NCBI GenBank assembly: GCA_934725015.1
Contig: CAKVAS010000009.1
Coordinates: 27,972 to 91,971 of the forward strand
Length of the DNA: 64,000 bases
Direction: 5' to 3'
DNA from: an uncultured Bacteroidales bacterium
GTDB taxonomy: Bacteria; Bacteroidota; Bacteroidia; Bacteroidales; UBA932
Part shown: positions 16,931 through 26,030 of the stretch, piece by piece
Layout of the letters: each line of letters starts with the position of its first letter
How positions within the stretch are numbered: position 1 is the first letter of the stretch
Translations under genes and position numbers: made by a program
Notes under the pieces: model-generated
The model's input: only the letters and a program-made list of their open reading frames with translations
What the model was told of the DNA's origin: nothing
Databases searched by the model: none

Positions 16931-18385
16931 ATGAATACAGCAAACATCATCGGCAGGAAGCGGGAACTGGAAACAATCGACAGACTGTACCGTTCGGACA
17001 AGTCTGAATTTCTGGCCATATATGGTCGTCGCCGTGTCGGCAAGTCATATCTTGTAGATGAGGCATTTCGTGGAGAACTGGCTTTTTCCGTGGTCGGGAC
17101 ATTCAGGAAATGCGAGGACGGGGAAGAGCCGATGTACAAAAAGACGCAGCTCAGGCATTTCTATCGCAGCCTGCTGGATTACGGACTGGATGCCTCCTAT
17201 AAGGAACCTGAAAGTTGGCTTGACGCTTTCGACCTTCTGAAAAAACTGCTTGCGCTGAACGGCCGCAGCAGGAAAGTCATATTCATAGATGAACTTCCAT
17301 GGCTTGCCGGACCGAAATCCTCTGAGCTTGTTGAGGAACTCGGCTATTTCTGGAACAGCTGGGCGGCGAAACAAAGGAATATCTTTCTGATAGTCTGCGG
17401 CTCGGCTACGAGCTGGATGCTGGACAATATTATCAGAGACTATGGCGGCCTTCACGGACGGCTTACCGAGAAGATATACCTTGCCCCGTTCAGCCTTCGG
17501 GAGTCGAGGCGGTATTATGCCAGCCGTGGCTTTATGATGTCCGATTACGAAATAGCCCTGAGCTATATGGCCATCGGCGGCATACCATATTATATGGATC
17601 GCCTCCGTCCGGACATGACATTGAACCAGAACATCAATGAATTCTATTTCCGGAACACGTCGATTGATCAGGAATTTCGTGACGTATATACGGGGCTGTT
17701 CCAGTCGGCGGACAGATACATCGACATAGTGAGGTCACTCGGGGGAAAGTTTTATGGCATGACGAGAAATGAACTTCTTGCGGACACGAAGCTCAAGGGC
17801 GGCGGGACATTTACCCGAATGCTCGAAAATTTGCAGGAATGCGGAATTATACGCTCTTTTTCCCGTTACGGCAGGCAGCGGAAGGAGACGGTCTATCAGT
17901 TGTGCGATTTCTTCACATTGTTCTATCTCAATTTTGTGGGACACAAAAAACAGCGGCGGGACTGGACCTATTTCCAGCGGTCGCATGAATATGAGAGCTG
18001 GAGCGGCCGTACATTCGAGCTTTTGTGCTCACGCCATATCGAACAGATCCGTGATGCTCTGCGGATAAAGTCAATCGGTCAGGACTACAGCTGGAGCGGC
18101 CAATGTCCGGACGGCCGGAATGTTCAGGTGGATATGATCATACCGTCATCGGATGAGCGCACGGACTATCTCTGTGAAATGAAATTTTCTGAAAGCCGCT
18201 ATTACATAACCGCCGATTACGAGAAGAAACTTTTGGACAAACTTGACGCATTCCGCAACTCGAAGAACCACAGGCCTTCCCATTCTCTTCTGATGGTCAT
18301 GATAACCTCGATGGGACTCGGTGAGTCGGTTCACAATCGTCTCGTGAATGCCGAGGTGACCTTGGCGGAACTTTTCAATTCCTGA
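16931..18385 (+). CDS. AAA+ ATPase with C-terminal DUF234-type PD-(D/E)XK-like domain
   Basis: The 484-residue protein starts at ATG 16931; an upstream open frame would run through the palindrome and is rejected. Walker A is GRRRVGKS at residues 32-39, Walker B is VIFIDELPWL, and sensor-like FLIVCGSATSWM follows, with GGLHGRLTEKI near the helix-rich lid. The C-terminal part has the DUF234 arrangement ending VDMIIPSSDERTDYLCEMKF, where Asp and Glu-x-Lys form a PD-(D/E)XK nuclease-like signature. Such ATPases are abundant, multicopy and functionally unknown in Bacteroidales and archaea. The protein at 29136-30590 has exactly the same length and is an obvious paralogue. The palindrome directly upstream suggests a dedicated control site. 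Confidence 0.88.
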   Translation: MNTANIIGRKRELETIDRLYRSDKSEFLAIYGRRRVGKSYLVDEAFRGELAFSVVGTFRKCEDGEEPMYKKTQLRHFYRSLLDYGLDASYKEPESWLDAFDLLKKLLALNGRSRKVIFIDELPWLAGPKSSELVEELGYFWNSWAAKQRNIFLIVCGSATSWMLDNIIRDYGGLHGRLTEKIYLAPFSLRESRRYYASRGFMMSDYEIALSYMAIGGIPYYMDRLRPDMTLNQNINEFYFRNTSIDQEFRDVYTGLFQSADRYIDIVRSLGGKFYGMTRNELLADTKLKGGGTFTRMLENLQECGIIRSFSRYGRQRKETVYQLCDFFTLFYLNFVGHKKQRRDWTYFQRSHEYESWSGRTFELLCSRHIEQIRDALRIKSIGQDYSWSGQCPDGRNVQVDMIIPSSDERTDYLCEMKFSESRYYITADYEKKLLDKLDAFRNSKNHRPSHSLLMVMITSMGLGESVHNRLVNAEVTLAELFNS

Positions 18386-18464
18386 TGGAATGGCAACAGG
18401 GTGCGGATTACGAATGGATTCATGAAAGAGCCGTGTTCCTGTTTCTAAAATTTAGCCTTGACGC

Positions 18465-18496
18465 TTGTTTTTCTCGGGGGGGGGTGGCTATATTTG
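18465..18496 (+). promoter_or_regulatory. Promoter with a nine-G tract in its spacer
   Basis: TTG (18465-18467) and TATATTTG (18489-18496) form a Bacteroidota promoter with a 21-bp gap that includes G9 at 18476-18484. The first gene of the exported-protein operon begins 17 bp after the box. Slippage in the G tract would change promoter spacing, so the operon may be phase variable. Confidence 0.65.
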
Positions 18497-18513
18497 CGGA
18501 AAATTATTCAACT

Positions 18514-19425
18514 ATGAAAAAGAATTTGCTCTATCTCGGTATGGCAACGGTGTTGGTCGTATGCTCATGCGGAACATCACGAAAGGCTCAGCAGAACCAG
18601 CAGGGACAATATCCGAACTATGGAGGCTATCAGCCGCAGGGTTACTATCAGCCTCAGCCCGGCTACACACAACAGGCACAACAGGGAATCTACCAGGGGC
18701 AGCAGCCACCTGTCTATCAGCAGCAGTATCAGTCGCAGGCCGGTCCCGATGCCGCAGGCTTCGTTGAAGTCAAGAAGTCTCCCATTGAGGAACTTTCAAT
18801 GGCAACCGGTACTAACGAAATCCGTGCATACGGCTCGGCCGATTCCGGCAATGAGCAGCTTGCTCTCAATGCCGCACGCGCCCAGGCAGTCGCTGCCTTG
18901 CAGGAAAAAATAGAAGTGTATGTAAGGACAGGACTTGACAGATATGCTCAGGAGACAGGAGTAAACAGTGAGTATGCCTTGGACGAAATGACGCGGAACC
19001 AGGTCGTGACGGCCGCAAAAGGAATTGTCAACGGGGCTTCTGTACTCGATACCAGAAAAATGTATAATCCAAGCACTAAGCGTTACAAGTATGAGGTTTG
19101 TGTGACATACGACAGAACTGGAGTCCTTCAGGTAATGCAACAGCAGAGCGAGAGAATACGCAAGAATGAGAAACAGTTCGAATCTGACATGCAGTCCGCT
19201 TGGGATGCCCTTGACGCGCAGAATAACAGAGTTTCCCTCGGAGAACAGCAGCAGTCGCGTCAGAATGCCATGGAGCAGGATAACCTTGATCGTCAGCATA
19301 ACCGTGACATGCAGTCTCAGAGCCAGCAGAACCAGTACAACCTTGAAAGTCAGAGAATACAGGGACAATATCAGCAGAACAATCAGGTTCATGTCGAGGC
19401 GACCGCCCCTGTCCCTTCAAGATAA
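18514..19425 (+). CDS. Gln-rich lipoprotein with LPP20-like domain
   Basis: This 303-residue protein begins at ATG 18514 with a lipoprotein signal (ATVLVVCSCGTS). An in-frame extension to 18385 overlaps the previous stop but would run through the promoter and is rejected. After a Gln/Tyr/Pro-rich segment (residues about 28-75, many QQ and QPG), a domain containing IRAYGSADSGNEQLALNAAR and QAVAALQEKIEVYVRTGLD resembles the LPP20/FlgT-type fold of lipoproteins. The C-terminus is again Gln/Asn-rich and probably helical. It heads a six-gene operon with 5-36 bp gaps. A structural or scaffolding role at the outer membrane is likely, though unproven. Confidence 0.7.
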   Translation: MKKNLLYLGMATVLVVCSCGTSRKAQQNQQGQYPNYGGYQPQGYYQPQPGYTQQAQQGIYQGQQPPVYQQQYQSQAGPDAAGFVEVKKSPIEELSMATGTNEIRAYGSADSGNEQLALNAARAQAVAALQEKIEVYVRTGLDRYAQETGVNSEYALDEMTRNQVVTAAKGIVNGASVLDTRKMYNPSTKRYKYEVCVTYDRTGVLQVMQQQSERIRKNEKQFESDMQSAWDALDAQNNRVSLGEQQQSRQNAMEQDNLDRQHNRDMQSQSQQNQYNLESQRIQGQYQQNNQVHVEATAPVPSR

Positions 19426-19431
19426 ACAGCC

Positions 19432-20304
19432 ATGAAAAAACTTGTCTCGATGCTTGTCAGTCTGGTGGCATTGTTGATGTGCTGCGGGGCTGCCGCTTTT
19501 GCCGGCGAGAAGTCTGACAGGCTGAAACCTCGTTGGATTACCCACGTCTTGCCAGCGAGCAAGTCCGGAACCTATATGTTTGTTCGCGGGCATGGCGAGG
19601 GCCGTTCGCTGCAGGCCGCCCGTCAGATGGCCTTTGTCTCGATGTCCCAGTGTCTTGAAAGCGAACGCGGACTAGTGGTCAATACTAATGTTCATATAAC
19701 TGAACGTATGTCCCAAAGCCAGTCGTCAACGTCATCCTCCATGGATCAGGAGATAACATTGGATGTGACGGAAAAAGGACATAAGATATCAATGGTTTGT
19801 CGGGAAATTGACGAATATTGGGTCGAAAGGAAGGGCAAGTATGAAGTGGATGTCCTTTACACGGTGGCGAACAGGAATGTCTATGGAGGAAGTTATGATG
19901 ATACAATAATCGTCACCTCAAAATATGGGGCTGCCGGCCTTATGTCCGTTGTCCCCGGTGCCGGGCAGATTTATAAGGGAAGTGTCGTCAAGGGTTCGCT
20001 GATAATTGCCGGTGAGATCGTCGCAATCGGCGGAATAGTGTTATGTGAAAACACTCGGGCATCGTACATCAAGAAAATGTACGAGCAACCGAAATATGCG
20101 TCACAATACAATTCTATGGCCGATTCCTGGCGTACAGGACGCAATGTCAGCATCGGTGTCGCAGGAGCGGTTTACGTCTATAATCTCATTGATGCCCTTG
20201 TCTCGACCGGTGCTAAACGTGTTGTAGTCAAAGGCAATAACCTGAAAGTCGTTCCCTATGCAGACGCGAATTGTGTCGGCGTGGGTCTGTCATTTAAATT
20301 CTGA
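19432..20304 (+). CDS. Exported protein with DUF5683-like C-terminal membrane hairpin
   Basis: The 290-residue product has a signal peptide (LVALLMCCGAAAFAGE), an N-terminal domain with a repeating AARQMAFVSMSQCL helix reminiscent of the LPP20-like fold of the preceding protein, and a C-terminal part with two hydrophobic segments: GAGQIYKGSVVKGSLIIAGE and SIGVAGAVYVYNLIDAL. The GAGQIYKG...YNLIDA pattern is that of DUF5683-type proteins of Bacteroidota. It starts 6 bp after the previous stop. The two proteins may interact, since they share an N-terminal fold and adjacency. No enzyme motif is visible. Confidence 0.65.
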   Translation: MKKLVSMLVSLVALLMCCGAAAFAGEKSDRLKPRWITHVLPASKSGTYMFVRGHGEGRSLQAARQMAFVSMSQCLESERGLVVNTNVHITERMSQSQSSTSSSMDQEITLDVTEKGHKISMVCREIDEYWVERKGKYEVDVLYTVANRNVYGGSYDDTIIVTSKYGAAGLMSVVPGAGQIYKGSVVKGSLIIAGEIVAIGGIVLCENTRASYIKKMYEQPKYASQYNSMADSWRTGRNVSIGVAGAVYVYNLIDALVSTGAKRVVVKGNNLKVVPYADANCVGVGLSFKF

Positions 20305-20309
20305 ATCAG

Positions 20310-22661
20310 ATGAAATTCGTTCTTCGTAATCTTTTTGTCGGGACAGTTCTCGCCGCCGTTCTTTCTTCCTGCGCTCATGATATAGTGGATTTGACGGGTA
20401 ACATATATGGCGTGGTCAAGGATTACACGACCGGCGTGGGCCTGGCGAATTGCAATGTGTCGGTGGCATCTTCCGGCAAGTCTGTATTGACAGATGACAA
20501 TGGACTGTTTGAATTCAAGGAACTTTCGCCGGAAGAATATACTTTGACATTTACGAAAGCAGGATATGAAACGCAGACGAAGGATATCGTTGTGACGACA
20601 GGGGAGACGACAAAAGTTTCAGTTTCATTGAAATCGGAGTCCTCGAAATATGGAAGCGTCAAGGGCATTGTGAAGGATTATGCTGACGGGCATTTGATAG
20701 AGAATTGTCAGATTTCCCTGACGCCGGGAGGCAAGTCCTTTACAACGGGTTCTGACGGATCCTACATATATCAGGGTCTTGAGGCCGGACAGTACTCTAT
20801 GACTTTTGTAAAGGCCGGCTATGATTCTGCGACCAAGACAATAGATATAAAATCAGGAGCAACCACGACGGTAGATGTGCTCCTGAAGGCTAAGTCGGCG
20901 TTCAGTTTGTCCGAAACCATGTGGGATTTTGGTGATTTGTCGATTAACAAGACCTTTTATTGCTTTAATAACAGCGATGCGGATTGCTCATACGAAATTT
21001 CGAATATCCCTGCCTGGGCATCATTCAGCAAAATAAAGGGAGTTGTAAAGGCCGGTTCAAATGATTCATTTATAGTGACAGTTGACAGGGACAAGGTTTC
21101 TGCGGGAAATTATAGCCAGAACATTACCATTGCGTACTCCGGAAGAATAAAAGGTGGAGAAAACCTGCTGCTGAAAATGAGTAAGGTCGTATTGTCAACA
21201 CCTACCGTCTCAACGGCGGTTTCGGCCACAAGCGTTACGAAAAACACATTTGACATTGACGGTGCGATTGTGGCTACGGGAGGCAGTCAAGTCATTTCCT
21301 ATGGGCATTGCTGGAACACGGAGGGGAATCCGACAATCAATGACAGCAGGACAAATTTGGGAATAACTACCGAGGCACTTTCTTTTCGAAGCAATGTTGC
21401 CGGTCTGACGATGAACACTACCTACTATGTCAGGGCGTATGCGACCAATTCACTCGGCACATCCTACAGCGAGCAAATCACTGTGACGACGCAGGATGTT
21501 GCCAGCAACAGGTGGGATGGAACAATGGCGTCTTCGTTCGCCGGCGGTTCGGGAACATCAGTGGATCCGTATATCATTGAAACAGGAGGGCAGCTGCTGC
21601 TTATGAGGAACTATTCCTCAAAATGTTTCAGATTGGCCAATAACATAGATCTCAACAACAATAATTGGCTCCCGTTTGAGTTTAGCGGAACGTTGGATGG
21701 TGACAATTATGTGATAAGTAATTTGTTTATAAATAGAAACACGGATGAGCAGGGTCTGTTTTCTGTCCTGAGAGGCGGCGTGGTTAAAAATCTTTCCGTT
21801 TCCGGTGCCATAATAAAGGCCGGCTCTCATAATAGTGTCGGCGTTATTGCCGGAGATTTCCAAAAGGGGGAAATTAAGAATTGTTGGGTGTACCTCACAA
21901 ATACGTCGTCAATTCTGGGAAATCTGAATGTCGGGGGTATTGTAGGAAGTATGGGAAGTGGCGATGCGGATGAAGCGACAATAAGTAATTGTACGGTTAA
22001 TGCAGATGGAATGGTAATAGCTGGGAATCAAAATGTCGGAGGCGTTGTCGGGTGTATTTCAGGATTACGTTGCCATTGTAGAATTATCCGATGCAGCGTG
22101 TCTGGAAAGTTGCATGGCGGTGTAAATGTAGGTGGCATCCTCGGCAGGGATCAATATGGTGAGTTTAATATTGGAGAAAGCCAATTCAGCGGCACATTGG
22201 AAGGCGATTCATATATAGGGGGAATTTGTGGCCGAAGTGATGGCAATGGATTTATATGTGCCTCTAAGGCCGATGTTAAATTGACATTATCAGATAAAAT
22301 TGCAGGTGGTCTATTGGGCGGTGCTTCATATTGTGTGACAATCACTGCAAGCTACGCAACAGGCACAATATCAAGTGATAATAGCGATTGTGAATCTATA
22401 AATGGGCTAGCGATTGGTTACAATACTAGTATATTTTTGAGTTATTCGACAGTCACGTCAACATTGGCAAACTATAAACAATTGGGGCGTTGGGATGATG
22501 AATGTGCCGGCTCATACACCTCTGACAACATAACCCAGTACCTCAAAGAGTGTTATTCCGAATACGCCGAATACTATAATTTCAATAACACATGGACGTG
22601 GACCGGGCTCGTGAACGGCAAGACCGTGAGCGTATCCTGCCCCAAGTTGGCATGGGAATAG
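20310..22661 (+). CDS. Large surface lipoprotein: carboxypeptidase-regulatory-like domains, FN3-like domain, GLUG-type repeats
   Basis: The 783-residue protein has lipobox LSSC near residue 20. Two carboxypeptidase-regulatory-like beta-sandwich domains follow (GVVKDYTTGVGLANCNVSV and GIVKDYADGHLIENCQISL), then a beta domain starting FSLSETMWDFGDL, a fibronectin-like segment with TTYYVRAYATNSLGTSYSE, and from about residue 410 a run of right-handed GLUG-type repeats (NVGGIVGSM, NVGGVVGC, NVGGILG, YIGGICG, AGGLLGG), as in bacterial adhesins. Codon use is more AT-rich than in the flanking core genome. This modular make-up indicates a long surface-exposed, probably adhesive, protein. It starts 5 bp after the previous gene and is the largest member of the operon. 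Confidence 0.78.
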   Translation: MKFVLRNLFVGTVLAAVLSSCAHDIVDLTGNIYGVVKDYTTGVGLANCNVSVASSGKSVLTDDNGLFEFKELSPEEYTLTFTKAGYETQTKDIVVTTGETTKVSVSLKSESSKYGSVKGIVKDYADGHLIENCQISLTPGGKSFTTGSDGSYIYQGLEAGQYSMTFVKAGYDSATKTIDIKSGATTTVDVLLKAKSAFSLSETMWDFGDLSINKTFYCFNNSDADCSYEISNIPAWASFSKIKGVVKAGSNDSFIVTVDRDKVSAGNYSQNITIAYSGRIKGGENLLLKMSKVVLSTPTVSTAVSATSVTKNTFDIDGAIVATGGSQVISYGHCWNTEGNPTINDSRTNLGITTEALSFRSNVAGLTMNTTYYVRAYATNSLGTSYSEQITVTTQDVASNRWDGTMASSFAGGSGTSVDPYIIETGGQLLLMRNYSSKCFRLANNIDLNNNNWLPFEFSGTLDGDNYVISNLFINRNTDEQGLFSVLRGGVVKNLSVSGAIIKAGSHNSVGVIAGDFQKGEIKNCWVYLTNTSSILGNLNVGGIVGSMGSGDADEATISNCTVNADGMVIAGNQNVGGVVGCISGLRCHCRIIRCSVSGKLHGGVNVGGILGRDQYGEFNIGESQFSGTLEGDSYIGGICGRSDGNGFICASKADVKLTLSDKIAGGLLGGASYCVTITASYATGTISSDNSDCESINGLAIGYNTSIFLSYSTVTSTLANYKQLGRWDDECAGSYTSDNITQYLKECYSEYAEYYNFNNTWTWTGLVNGKTVSVSCPKLAWE

Positions 22662-22676
22662 TCAATAACTTTGGGC

Positions 22677-23468
22677 ATGGATAAGAATATACCGGGCATA
22701 TCTTTTTATGATTTCCTGAACAAACTGATTCCAGGATATCTGATATACAATTGCTTTTTCAAGTATCCATTTGCGTTTAGGGACTATGTCGATGTGTGGA
22801 TGCCGGAGTCATTGAGTTGGATGTTTGTGATAATGGCTTCGTTCGTTTTGGGCATTGTTTACGAATGGATTCTGCGTGGAGTCAATGGATTTCTGTTCTG
22901 TGTCATATCTCGTTTCCGTCATGATGATGAAGATGATTGCCATTGGTGCTTCATGAATGCCTTGTGCTGCCTGTTCGGAACTAATGATGAGTGGTCGATA
23001 AAAATAGGGTACCGCAGGGTATATAATCAATTCAGATATTCGCCGGTGAATGGTGCGAATGAAGATAGCTATTATGCTGCTTATTATAATATTGAGAGAA
23101 ATGGATGCCTCGGGAATATACCAATACTTGAGGCTTTGTCCCGCTTCTGTAAACAGATAGTAATACCTGCAATAATCTGGGAATTGCTGTATCTGGACTT
23201 ATCCGGATGCCAAAGTTGCTTTGCGGTATTTGTGAACATTATCGCGGTAATTGTCTTGTGCTCCGTCTCCATATCTTTACAGCGCAAGATCTGTGAACTC
23301 GTATGGGAGGGAGACAAGTACTTGAATCAAGGAAATTCGTCGGGCGCACCCCTCCCCTCGGCTCAGGTTAAGATTCATAACGCTCGTATTTCAATAAACT
23401 CATCAGCAAAATCAACAATCAACACTACTGATTCTTCTGTTGTTGATTCAATAAATATCAATAACTGA
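22677..23468 (+). CDS. Uncharacterised membrane protein
   Basis: The 263-residue protein starts at ATG 22677 (a TTG at 22671 is in frame). Membrane segments are visible at SWMFVIMASFVLGIVYEWIL, IVIPAIIWELLYLDL and CFAVFVNIIAVIVLCSVSIS, so at least three helices. The intervening hydrophilic part includes HDDEDDCHW, rich in acidic residues, and two Cys clusters. The C-terminal tail is Ser/Thr/Asn-rich (INSSAKSTINTTDSS). No family is recognised. It is the only inner-membrane protein of this operon and may be the anchor or transporter for the exported partners; that role is inference. Confidence 0.6.
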   Translation: MDKNIPGISFYDFLNKLIPGYLIYNCFFKYPFAFRDYVDVWMPESLSWMFVIMASFVLGIVYEWILRGVNGFLFCVISRFRHDDEDDCHWCFMNALCCLFGTNDEWSIKIGYRRVYNQFRYSPVNGANEDSYYAAYYNIERNGCLGNIPILEALSRFCKQIVIPAIIWELLYLDLSGCQSCFAVFVNIIAVIVLCSVSISLQRKICELVWEGDKYLNQGNSSGAPLPSAQVKIHNARISINSSAKSTINTTDSSVVDSININN

Positions 23469-23504
23469 TGTCTACTTAATGTTTAACAAATATAGAATTA
23501 CGCG

Positions 23505-24896
23505 ATGAAAAGATCATTTAGCATTCTTGCTCTGCTCTTGTTGTCCGCATTTGTTTCCTATTCTCAGAACATGGGGACTTATACGGGAAAAATTACGTTG
23601 TTTGAGGATATTCCGCTTATAAAGTTATACCCAGCGTTAGAGTATGAACCGGGGAAAGAATTAGTTGATATCTCTTATCAATACTATGTCAATTCAAAAG
23701 GGGACAGAGTTCGCCACGGACAATGTAAAATATCACTTTTGGGCAGTTCCTTTGATGAAATTGCCATAGAGGGCAAGTATTCGAATGGCAAGAAAACAGG
23801 CCAATGGAAATTTATGCGTGTTAAAGACATAGATCAGTATTATGCCGTGCTCAATTTCAATAGCAATGGTGAAATTGATGGACCGATAAAACTATATATA
23901 ACGCTTGACATGTTTTATTCACCGACAATTGAAGGCTATTTCAGAAAGGGCATCCCGGCCAGTTTGCAGATTCAATGGGCGGCATCGCACAAGATAGGCA
24001 TATCGGGCACATTCCGATTTGATGAATATGGTTTGCTCGATGGAGATTGTAAAGGCTGCACATGCGACTTGATTTCAAAGCCTTTTAAGCTGAAATATTG
24101 CCATGGAACATTAGTGCATTCCGAAGAGTATGATGACTCAACTGGAAAAACCAGCGTTATGGACAATCCTATGAAAATAGATTCGTCACCAAAGAAGGAG
24201 TTGAAATTGGAGGATGGGTCCGTGTTTTATCTGGATGATGAAAATAATATTTATGAGGCTGAGAAAAAGTCTTTCAGTGCTGTTAGGGATAATTTTAACT
24301 ATTATGTGTTGGATGCTTTGGCGGCAATTGGTTTTGAATCAAAGGACATTAAAGGACAAGAATATATAGATTATGTCCCGGCGGAAAAACATTATGAGGC
24401 GGCAAAAGTAAGGATTGAGCGAAAGAAGAAAGAAATTGAAGAAGAGAAGTTGGCTGTTGAAAGAGAAGCCTTTGAGCTGTTGCGGGACTCGATCTATGTA
24501 GACATTGAAAATGCTAATAATAGGATAGATGAACTCTATCAAGTGAAAGACGTCAATAAGGACTATGCTAAACTGTTGAATTATAGTCTAAATTGCTTCT
24601 TTGAAGAGAGTGGCGCCAATGCGTCAATAGGGAAGATGTCTCTATTATATTTAGGCGCCATACAAACGGGGACGCATGATGAAATTGTTGCTTCTCGGGC
24701 TGAGCTTAAAGAAATAGAAATAATAAAGGACGAGCTTGAAAAAGAACTTGATATGATTGCAGCCGTCAAGTCTGTCATGACTAATTCCAAACTCAGCGGA
24801 AAGGATAAGAAAAGGTTGGCTCACTTGGTTAAAAATGAGGACTCGTCTGGAGTGTGTGAGTTTTGGAGGAATATTGCTGACAGGAATATTGAATAG
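23505..24896 (+). CDS. Exported protein with MORN-like repeats and a coiled coil
   Basis: The 463-residue product begins with a signal peptide (LALLLLSAFVSYSQ). The N-terminal half has YSNGKKTGQWKF and similar G-x-W or NG-x-x-G turns found in MORN-type and toxin-antidote-like repeat proteins of Bacteroidota. Residues about 295-330 (AAKVRIERKKKEIEEEKLAV) form a highly charged coiled coil, followed by another helix-rich part. A cysteine pair lies in CKGCTC near residue 187. No catalytic motif was recognised. AT-rich codon use differs from the core genome. It lies 36 bp after the membrane-protein gene. Confidence 0.6.
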   Translation: MKRSFSILALLLLSAFVSYSQNMGTYTGKITLFEDIPLIKLYPALEYEPGKELVDISYQYYVNSKGDRVRHGQCKISLLGSSFDEIAIEGKYSNGKKTGQWKFMRVKDIDQYYAVLNFNSNGEIDGPIKLYITLDMFYSPTIEGYFRKGIPASLQIQWAASHKIGISGTFRFDEYGLLDGDCKGCTCDLISKPFKLKYCHGTLVHSEEYDDSTGKTSVMDNPMKIDSSPKKELKLEDGSVFYLDDENNIYEAEKKSFSAVRDNFNYYVLDALAAIGFESKDIKGQEYIDYVPAEKHYEAAKVRIERKKKEIEEEKLAVEREAFELLRDSIYVDIENANNRIDELYQVKDVNKDYAKLLNYSLNCFFEESGANASIGKMSLLYLGAIQTGTHDEIVASRAELKEIEIIKDELEKELDMIAAVKSVMTNSKLSGKDKKRLAHLVKNEDSSGVCEFWRNIADRNIE

Positions 24897-24916
24897 TAAT
24901 TAAATCACAATAATTT

Positions 24917-25678
24917 ATGAAAACAAAACTTTACCGATTTGTTCTTTTGCTTTGTTCCTGTATCGCTCTTGTTGCATGTGAGAGCGAGGATGATCGACGG
25001 GCTGTGAAAAATGGTGCTACTAAAGTAATCGAGGGATATAAGGTACCATTGAAGGTCGAAGACCGTTTTTGGACGATGTCCGTTTATTTCTCAGAGAAAA
25101 CTGATGATGAACTTTCTACTTATTGGAATGAACACCAGGCAAAGTTAAGAGTCCAAGAGTCAAATGCTTTTAATTATCAGAGCAGGTTCTGGTTCTTGAT
25201 GTCAAAGGATAGTGCGAAAAAAGACTATGAGAAAACTAGTGCTGCTTATAGTAAAAGATCTGAGACTGTGCTTTCAAACTTGCGTACTAACATGAAGAAG
25301 ATAATAGCTAATCCGGATAGCCTTATGAAAGTCAGTTGGAATATGGAATATATTGACAGCTATTACTTTGAAAAATTGGTCGGAACGCCGAGTCGAATCT
25401 CGCAACTGTCCGGGAAAACTCAAGGAAAAATGGCGGAAGAGCTTGTCGCTTGTATTCGTGATTGCAATTGGGTGGATGTGAAGGAAATAAAATACGATTG
25501 TTTCCATAAGCTGTGGACAATGGATTGTGGCTCGGACGGTATTTGGTATGCCAAGAAGGTTAAAGGGGAGTTCCTGTATGGGAATAAGCTTGGCGATGAC
25601 AAAAAGCCGGTTTATGACTCTAAAACATATTCTCAGCAATTAACGTTGAACTTCCTGACCGGGAGCGGAATGTTCTAA
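24917..25678 (+). CDS. Uncharacterised lipoprotein, last gene of the operon
   Basis: This 253-residue protein has a lipoprotein signal (LCSCIALVACESE). The mature part is predicted to be mostly helical with many charged residues (KDSAKKDYEKTSAAYSKRSE). No family is recognised. It begins 20 bp after the preceding gene and ends 55 bp before the next palindrome, which may serve as its transcription terminator. Base composition is AT-rich, as in its two upstream neighbours. Confidence 0.6.
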   Translation: MKTKLYRFVLLLCSCIALVACESEDDRRAVKNGATKVIEGYKVPLKVEDRFWTMSVYFSEKTDDELSTYWNEHQAKLRVQESNAFNYQSRFWFLMSKDSAKKDYEKTSAAYSKRSETVLSNLRTNMKKIIANPDSLMKVSWNMEYIDSYYFEKLVGTPSRISQLSGKTQGKMAEELVACIRDCNWVDVKEIKYDCFHKLWTMDCGSDGIWYAKKVKGEFLYGNKLGDDKKPVYDSKTYSQQLTLNFLTGSGMF

Positions 25679-25733
25679 GATTCATAGGACACATAAGATT
25701 CTCCTGGTAGCTTCACTCAATCGCCAGAGAGTC

Positions 25734-25788
25734 CCGAGAAACTCAGCGAAAATGACCAAAATTCGATGAATTTCGCTGAGTTTCTCGG
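25734..25788. repeat. Palindrome, subfamily B copy 1
   Basis: The arms CCGAGAAACTCAGCGAAAAT (25734-25753) and AATTTCGCTGAGTTTCTCGG (25769-25788) match at 19 of 20 positions around a 15-nt loop. The right arm overlaps the expected -33 region of the promoter whose -7 box TACCTTTG is at 25798-25805. The same palindrome plus promoter precedes the intact ATPase at 29136. Confidence 0.92.
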
Positions 25789-25797
25789 AAAAGTTCC

Positions 25798-25805
25798 TAC
25801 CTTTG
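25798..25805 (+). promoter_or_regulatory. -7 box of the ATPase remnant promoter
   Basis: TACCTTTG matches TAnnTTTG exactly and is followed, 28 bp on, by the ATG at 25834. The stretch from palindrome to ATG is almost identical to that before the gene at 29136. Confidence 0.7.
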
Positions 25806-25833
25806 TCGAAGATAGAAAGTATTGATAATCACT

Positions 25834-25941
25834 ATGGCGCAGATAGACCATGTTGTTCTGGTGACCTCATTCGGACTCTCCGTCGGTTCTCATGCTGACA
25901 TGGTGAATCATTCTGTGACTTTGGAGCAGTTGTTCAGATGA
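25834..25941 (+). pseudogene. Internally deleted copy of the ATPase at 29136-30590 (35-codon in-frame remnant)
   Basis: The reading frame MAQI joins directly to DHVVLVTSFGLSVGSH and continues to VTLEQLFR and stop. The first residues match the start of the intact ATPase (MAQTAIIG) and the remaining 31 match its C-terminus (VVLVTSFGLSIGSHADVVN...). About 450 internal codons are missing, yet frame, start and stop are kept. The upstream palindrome, promoter and the downstream 3' flank (GATAAATTCTT) are also duplicated. It is therefore a deletion derivative of a duplicated cassette. A stable 35-residue peptide or a short RNA could still be made, but there is no evidence of function. Confidence 0.88.
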
Positions 25942-26030
25942 CATCACGGATAAATTCTTGTTTTGCATTCATATATTCGTTATTCTCAGTGAGTTACCAG
26001 CGATTGCTAAAATAAGGGATTTTTTTATGC

